Part shown: positions 28,500 through 32,500 of the stretch, in pieces
How positions within the stretch are numbered: position 1 is the stretch's first letter
Layout of the letters: every line of letters starts with the position of its first letter
NCBI GenBank assembly: GCA_014529385.2
Contig: JABFUD020000313.1
Location: 1 to 32,500, forward strand
DNA: 32,500 bases
Direction: 5' to 3'
Source: Adiantum capillus-veneris
Taxonomy: Eukaryota > Streptophyta > Polypodiopsida > Polypodiales > Pteridaceae
The notes under the pieces: model-generated
Databases searched by the model: none
Told to the model about the DNA's origin: nothing
Seen by the model: only the letters and a program-made list of their open reading frames with translations
Position numbers and translations under genes: made by a program

Positions 28500-29228
28500 C
28501 CAACTACCATCCTTAGCCTTCTTTGTATATAGACAGTGATCGAACTCACTACGTTTGTAGCCTTGAGAAAGCATAAAGTTGTGGAATTTATGGTACCATG
28601 CCCTTGGTGATTGTTTTAAGCCATAAAAACTCTTTAACAACTGGCATACCCAATCTTCCTTGCCTTTCTCAACAAACCCTTCTGGCAGCTGCATGTAAAT
28701 TTCCACATCTAAATCACCATGCAAGAACGCTGTCTTGACATCCATTTGGTGCAACACCAAATCTAATATGGCAACCAATGCAAGAAAGCATCTCAATGTA
28801 GTCATCTTGACCACCGGAGAGAAGACTTCATCAAAGTCAATGCCATGTTCTTGCTTAAAGCCCTTGGCAACAAGCCTTGCTTTGTACTTTGGCTGACTAT
28901 CATGAGCGGTGATCTTATACCTGTAAACCCATTTACAAGGTAGAGCCTTTTTGCCCTGTGGTAATTTAACTAGCTTCCATGTCTTGTTTTTATTTAGAGC
29001 TGTCATCTCTGACTGTATGGCCAATTCCCAATTTCCGGAGTCCTTCATTTGCACTGCTTCCTTGTAACATGAAGGCTCATTGCAATCAGTCAACATGACA
29101 TAGTTCATAGATGGAACAAACCTATCAGGAGGTCGCGTGACACGTCCAGATCTACGCACAATAGGTGGCTCAGGCTCAACCACAACCTGTGGTTCCACTC
29201 TATCCTGTCCTTGCTCCTCTTCAACCTG
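28500..29228 (-). pseudogene. Outer copia pol: linker and RT N-terminal half
   Basis: Reading leftward: acidic/proline linker with RRSGRVTRPPDRF, CYKEAVQMKDSGNWELAI, TWKLVKLPQGKKALPCKWVY, KARLVAKGFKQEHGIDFDEV, HQMDVKTAFLHGDLDVEIYM with the catalytic Asp, SFYGLKQSPRAWYHKF, and DGSW just before the nested element. No stop lies in this part. The frame resumes at 25803 with LVLILYVDD, in phase once the inner element and one CCAAC copy are removed. No gag, protease or integrase sequence lies upstream. Confidence 0.9.
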
Positions 29229-30225
29229 TCAAATGAACCAAGAAAGCTTCACATTCTACAGAAATTTTGGCAGAGTCTCCTTTGTAAAATGGCTCTGGTG
29301 TACGAAAAACAGACCAAAAAACAGCTCAAAAAAACACTGTCTCTCTAACACTGTAAGCTGTGGGTAAACCTGTCCTGCACCTGTACTGTCTCTGATTGTC
29401 CTGTCACTGTCCTGTAAGCATAGACTGCGACAATGCCTCAACGGCAGTAAAGCAAAGATGCAATCTCAACTGTCTAACTCACAGTCAATACATCCTAGCT
29501 GCCTATCTAAAGGTGCTCGAGGGATCGCTCCAAGACCTGTATCACCGAAAGGATCTCAACATTTGAGAATCCCCCAACTCAATAAAACCTCACTCGACCC
29601 TCAACAAAGGCTGCAGTAAATCTAACAGTACATAGACTTCCCACAAAGTCATACATCCACAAATTTCCCACTATATGCTGTAACCGCTGCGGCGGTTGTT
29701 TGCTGCGTGACTCACAGCCAGCAAACCCTCAACAGACATACATCATCTCTGACAATACATCCCATGTGGAAGTACCTGCAATGTCAGGATGAAATCTGGA
29801 ATATCAAGCAGCAAACACAAGGTACCTGATGAACTAGTGGATGTCGCCTATAGTCTGTGTGTAGATGCGCCCGTGTCGTATGTGACACGCCTCCAAGAAC
29901 TGTGAGCCGTCCTTCGATGTGTAGACAGCCACAAATCAACACTCTGGGAGTGTCGATATCCTCAGCACCTGTAGTCGTAGGCCGAAAACCCCAAATTTGC
30001 AGAGTCGAATCTGCACCCGCTGAGACCACGTAGTCGAAAATGGCCTGCGCAGACCTTTGTCGAAGCCGAACGGTGGCTGAGATGACCTCAGAATGAAATT
30101 CTGAGCACACCAAGCCCTACGGGTTTTCCCACAAGATTTGGGGCCAGTCTATGCCTGTCGAATTTCACTCCAATCTGAGCTGGTGACTCTAGCCTCCTGC
30201 AGTGCTGCCCCGAGCCTCGATCTAT
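29229..30225 (-). other. Leader of the outer copia, no coding content seen
   Basis: About 1 kb between the primer site and pol where gag, protease and integrase (over 2.5 kb in a full element) would be expected. No frame resembles them. The boundary with pol reads TTTGACAG/GTTGAAG on the minus strand after a T-rich stretch, like a splice acceptor. A leader stretch near TCAGAATGAAATTCTGAG weakly resembles one in the inner element leader. Confidence 0.6.
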
Positions 30226-30237
30226 GCTCTGATACCA
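30226..30237 (-). other. Primer-binding site of the outer copia (initiator Met-tRNA)
   Basis: TGGTATCAGAGC on the minus strand, two bases after the 5' LTR. Confidence 0.93.
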
Positions 30238-30239
30238 GT

Positions 30240-30431
30240 TGAAGGAGCACGAGCGGAAGTGCGACGCGAGAGAGAGTGCGAGAAGAAGAGCACGACGATA
30301 TGGTGAACTCGTTCTACTGTAATGTGTAGAGCATAGTGAGTTCTTATTAGGTTTTTACAAAAGAATATGTGTACATACATGGCGCCCCGCCCACTTACCT
30401 GGGCGACCACATTGGGCTTTATACCCCAACA
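30240..30431 (-). repeat. 5' LTR of the outer copia
   Basis: 192 bp, six differences by eye from 24543-24734. GTCTA follows. Confidence 0.93.
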
Positions 30432-30436
30432 GTCTA

Positions 30437-31717
30437 TGCGCATTGAAGACGGGGGGGGGGGGGGGCTGCGTTACACCTTCATTTTCAAATGGTAGTGCGA
30501 CTATGGGCAACATCATTGATAGCTGCCACCAAGAAAATCAAAGCATACTTGGGCTGGGACAAAGTGACTCCGACAGGGGGGATGGTTTTGTGCTGAGGTT
30601 TAAAACATCATAAAATGCATACATTTGACGGCATGCTCGGGTATTGCTTGAAAGAGCAGGATGAGCCACACTTTAGGAAAGTAATGCATAACGTGACTGT
30701 TGCCGAAGGGATAGAACTGTATAGCCTCTATGGAGCTAATGAGCTAAAGAATAGAGTGTGCTTGACGCCAATGAACATTTTTGATAGAGCACTCATGTTT
30801 TGGAAATTTAAACTCCTCCATCCAACAAGAAATGATTTCTTATCAAAGTTGCATAGGATGGTGAAGACAGGAAAATATTATCCATCGTCTTCGTGGATCA
30901 CTACAAATCAGGGGCGGGATATGCAAATCGAGAAAATAAAATCGCTCTAGAGGTGCATGATCTACCCATCGACCACAAGCTACCAAGACATCGTTAGCAT
31001 TTTTGTTAGTAACGACATGTACACAACAACTCATCCACAAGTGGATCGGTTCTTGTATCGTTGGCAAGAAAGACAAAGGTATGCAGTTTAGCATTTTCAG
31101 AAAGCGATTGAATTGTGAGCTCGTTAATGGAACCAACCATGTTTAGTAGCCCATCGCCAGCGAGTATTGACAGTCACGATCTTGATATTGAAGTGAACGA
31201 TGCAAAAATAGGCGATGACTTTATTCCACTAGTCCACCGGACTGATGTTACAACAGTTGCTTAGTTAGTGGTAGAGTGGATAGCTGTTGGTTATTATTCT
31301 ATTTGAAAGTAACAAAATTGACTGTTGAGTTTCATGCTCAGTGCACTACGATGGAGCAACGCGATGAAAACCAACTACTGGGACTGGACAAAACGTAGGC
31401 AGAAAACTTCTTTTGCTGCTATTGAAAACGAGCGTGTTGACAGGATGCATGAGATATTGATTGCAGTTTTGAGGGAGCTCATCGGAGATGATAGCAGCAA
31501 CCATGATTCTCTCTGCTCAGATCTTCTTGGCGCTGTCCATACTTTAAAAGATAGCATCGATAATTATGCTATGAATATCGTTGATGTACAGGTGACGAAA
31601 TTAGAAGAGCAGATTTGTAGATTCCAAAGAGAAATTGCACAGCTTAAGGCTCAGTTGAACAAGCTAAATGCAATAACGTGCAGGATCTCAAATGTCCTCA
31701 CTAGGGCACATGTGTGA
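30437..31717 (+). pseudogene. HUH-type Rep endonuclease (replitron-like?), broken
   Basis: HUH endonucleases nick single-stranded DNA through a Tyr and start rolling-circle-type replication or transposition. After a G15 run (30451-30465) the frame reads ALHLHFQMVV: HxH metal motif at 30474-30482. Then KKIKAYLGWDKVTPTGGMV, an in-frame TGA (30594-30596), and MHTFDGMLGYCLKEQDEPHF, where YCLK (Tyr at 30642) fits the Rep catalytic-Tyr motif YxxK about 55 residues after HxH. HNVTVAEGIELYSLYGA, KNRVCLTPMNIFDRALMFWK and TGKYYPSSSW follow to 30950. After frame changes, coding-like debris (TTTHPQVDRFLYRWQERQRY near 31050) leads to a 130-codon segment (31325-31717) with a coiled coil (VTKLEEQICRFQREIAQLKA). 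No helicase motif is visible. Best guess is a replitron-type transposon; a Helitron or an integrated CRESS-DNA-like Rep are alternatives. Confidence 0.6.
30451..30465. repeat. G15 homopolymer within the HUH pseudogene
   Basis: 15 G sit just before the HxH motif. The frame before the run and the frame of the motif differ by one base, so the run probably caused a frameshift. Confidence 0.85.
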
Positions 31718-32500
31718 TATGAGTTGCGCTGAATTTTCATGTTGAAAGAACCATCTCCCACGCTACTATGTCATATGTAGAGAATCTTCCTTTTGCTTTG
31801 AGTATATACCCATGGATCTGTTTTGTATCTTTTTTTGTTCTCAGAAATGAAGCTAAGGGATTACCTCAGTCAATAACAAATACAATCATTCTGCTATTTA
31901 TGTACACTCTTAAAATTCGGTTTCTCTTTTTTGTTCAAAATTTGAGGCTTTTCTTTTTTGGTGTATGCGAAAATCAAATCCAACCGTCGTGCATTAAGTA
32001 GCGCATTCGATTCTCGTCTCCAACTATGTTATGTCGTCTTCAAAATATGAGCATGTGACCGCGAGTTGTATCGAGCCACCGAATGTCCTCTTGCGTGCGT
32101 GGGAACCCCGCATAAATACTTTCTTTTTTTATTTGCAGCATGGCAGTAAGAGAATGTTGTGCGTTAATTGATTGATTTGTGCATCGTAGATCCTCTTGAA
32201 TAGTACTAAGTTATTTGCCAATAATTTTGGTCTTACAACTGAATGATGTAATAGTGAAAATTTAAACATATTGTGAGTTCATGTGTATATCCATGACTTA
32301 AAAGCTCTTAAAAATCCCTTTATACATAGAATTGGCCCAAATTAGCTAAAACTATAAGGGAAGAGAGGCTTGCCATAAAGAGCTTCTTCAGAAGAAAAGG
32401 AAAGAAAAGAGGTACATTTTTTCATGTACAATGTTACTTTTAGAGCTTTGGCACAGGTGATGTTGTTGTTGGAATCATTCAAGCTTGTATACATGTAACA
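31718..32500. other. Downstream flank, nothing recognised
   Basis: A/T-rich, with a 77-codon open frame at 31768-32001 rich in Phe and Leu and without family resemblance. It may contain the 3' part of the HUH-bearing element, but no end is visible. Confidence 0.4.

Larger units (their letters stand above)
24543..30431 (-). mobile_element. Outer Ty1/copia retrotransposon, interrupted and deleted
   Basis: LTRs of 192 bp (24543-24734 and 30240-30431), TGTTGGGG...CTCCTTCA when read leftward, flanked by a GTCTA target duplication (24538-24542, 30432-30436). The Met-initiator primer site and the polypurine tract are in place. The LTRs differ at 6 of 192 positions by eye. Internally only a non-coding leader and an RT-RNase H region remain; gag, protease and integrase are absent. 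A second copia element (25804-28499) sits inside its RT. Without that insert the element is about 3.2 kb. It interrupts the plus-strand HUH pseudogene. Confidence 0.95.

Noticed and set aside
30602-30950. Geminivirus Rep integrated in the genome
   Set aside because: The HxH and YxxK motifs are shared by all HUH families; no geminivirus-type helicase part is seen, and the C-terminal region plus a spliced, NLS-like N-terminus fit a transposon better. Not fully excluded.

Overview
The window is repeat-rich nuclear DNA of a land plant. Everything identifiable is a mobile element or its debris: plant-type CACTA, LINE, Ty1/copia and LTR elements, plant primer-binding sites (initiator Met-tRNA for the copia elements, Asp-tRNA for the large LTR element) and a captured plant metallochaperone gene fragment. 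There is no intact host gene. Huge (AG)n/(TC)n tracts, three G homopolymers and a decayed HUH-endonuclease gene would suit a large genome, perhaps of a seedless plant, but the species cannot be read from the sequence.

Layout. (1) 1-9382, minus strand: an old L1-type LINE (coiled-coil/RNA-binding ORF1, then the start of ORF2 with an endonuclease domain). Its endonuclease is split by a 7.3-kb CACTA transposon at 505-7798, with a 12-bp terminal inverted repeat and a CCC target duplication. The CACTA carries decayed TNP2 and TNP1-like genes on the minus strand, plus a captured 361-bp fragment of a heavy-metal-associated isoprenylated protein (HIPP) gene that still ends in a CaaX box. (2) 9540-9712: a G31/(AG)n microsatellite block. 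(3) 9713-19725, plus strand: a complete LTR retrotransposon (LTRs about 1.06-1.08 kb, GAGAG target duplication). It has an Asp-tRNA primer site and a 2.5-kb leader with seven copies of a 24-bp palindrome. A 20-nt copy of what I recognise as the 5' end of tRNA-Asp lies just before the coding region. The single long reading frame (13333-17430, one internal TGA) shows a gag-like zinc knuckle and a degenerate protease, and no reverse transcriptase or integrase is visible. (4) 19726-23800: microsatellites, a truncated LINE-type insertion with a 16-bp target duplication (20172-21198), a SINE-like tRNA head and small repeats. (5) 24266-31717, plus strand: a decayed gene with HUH-type Rep motifs (HLH, then YCLK), interrupted by a Ty1/copia element (24543-30431, minus). 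That element's reverse transcriptase is interrupted by a second, younger copia element (25804-28499, minus) with an open RT-RNase H frame. (6) 31718-32500: nothing recognised.

The window records at least three nesting events: CACTA in LINE, copia in HUH gene, and copia in copia. In each case removing the insert and one target-site copy restores the interrupted reading frame, which fixes the boundaries to the base. Points most worth following are the HUH gene, the palindrome array, the tRNA-Asp 5' copy in an element primed by tRNA-Asp, and the HIPP capture.
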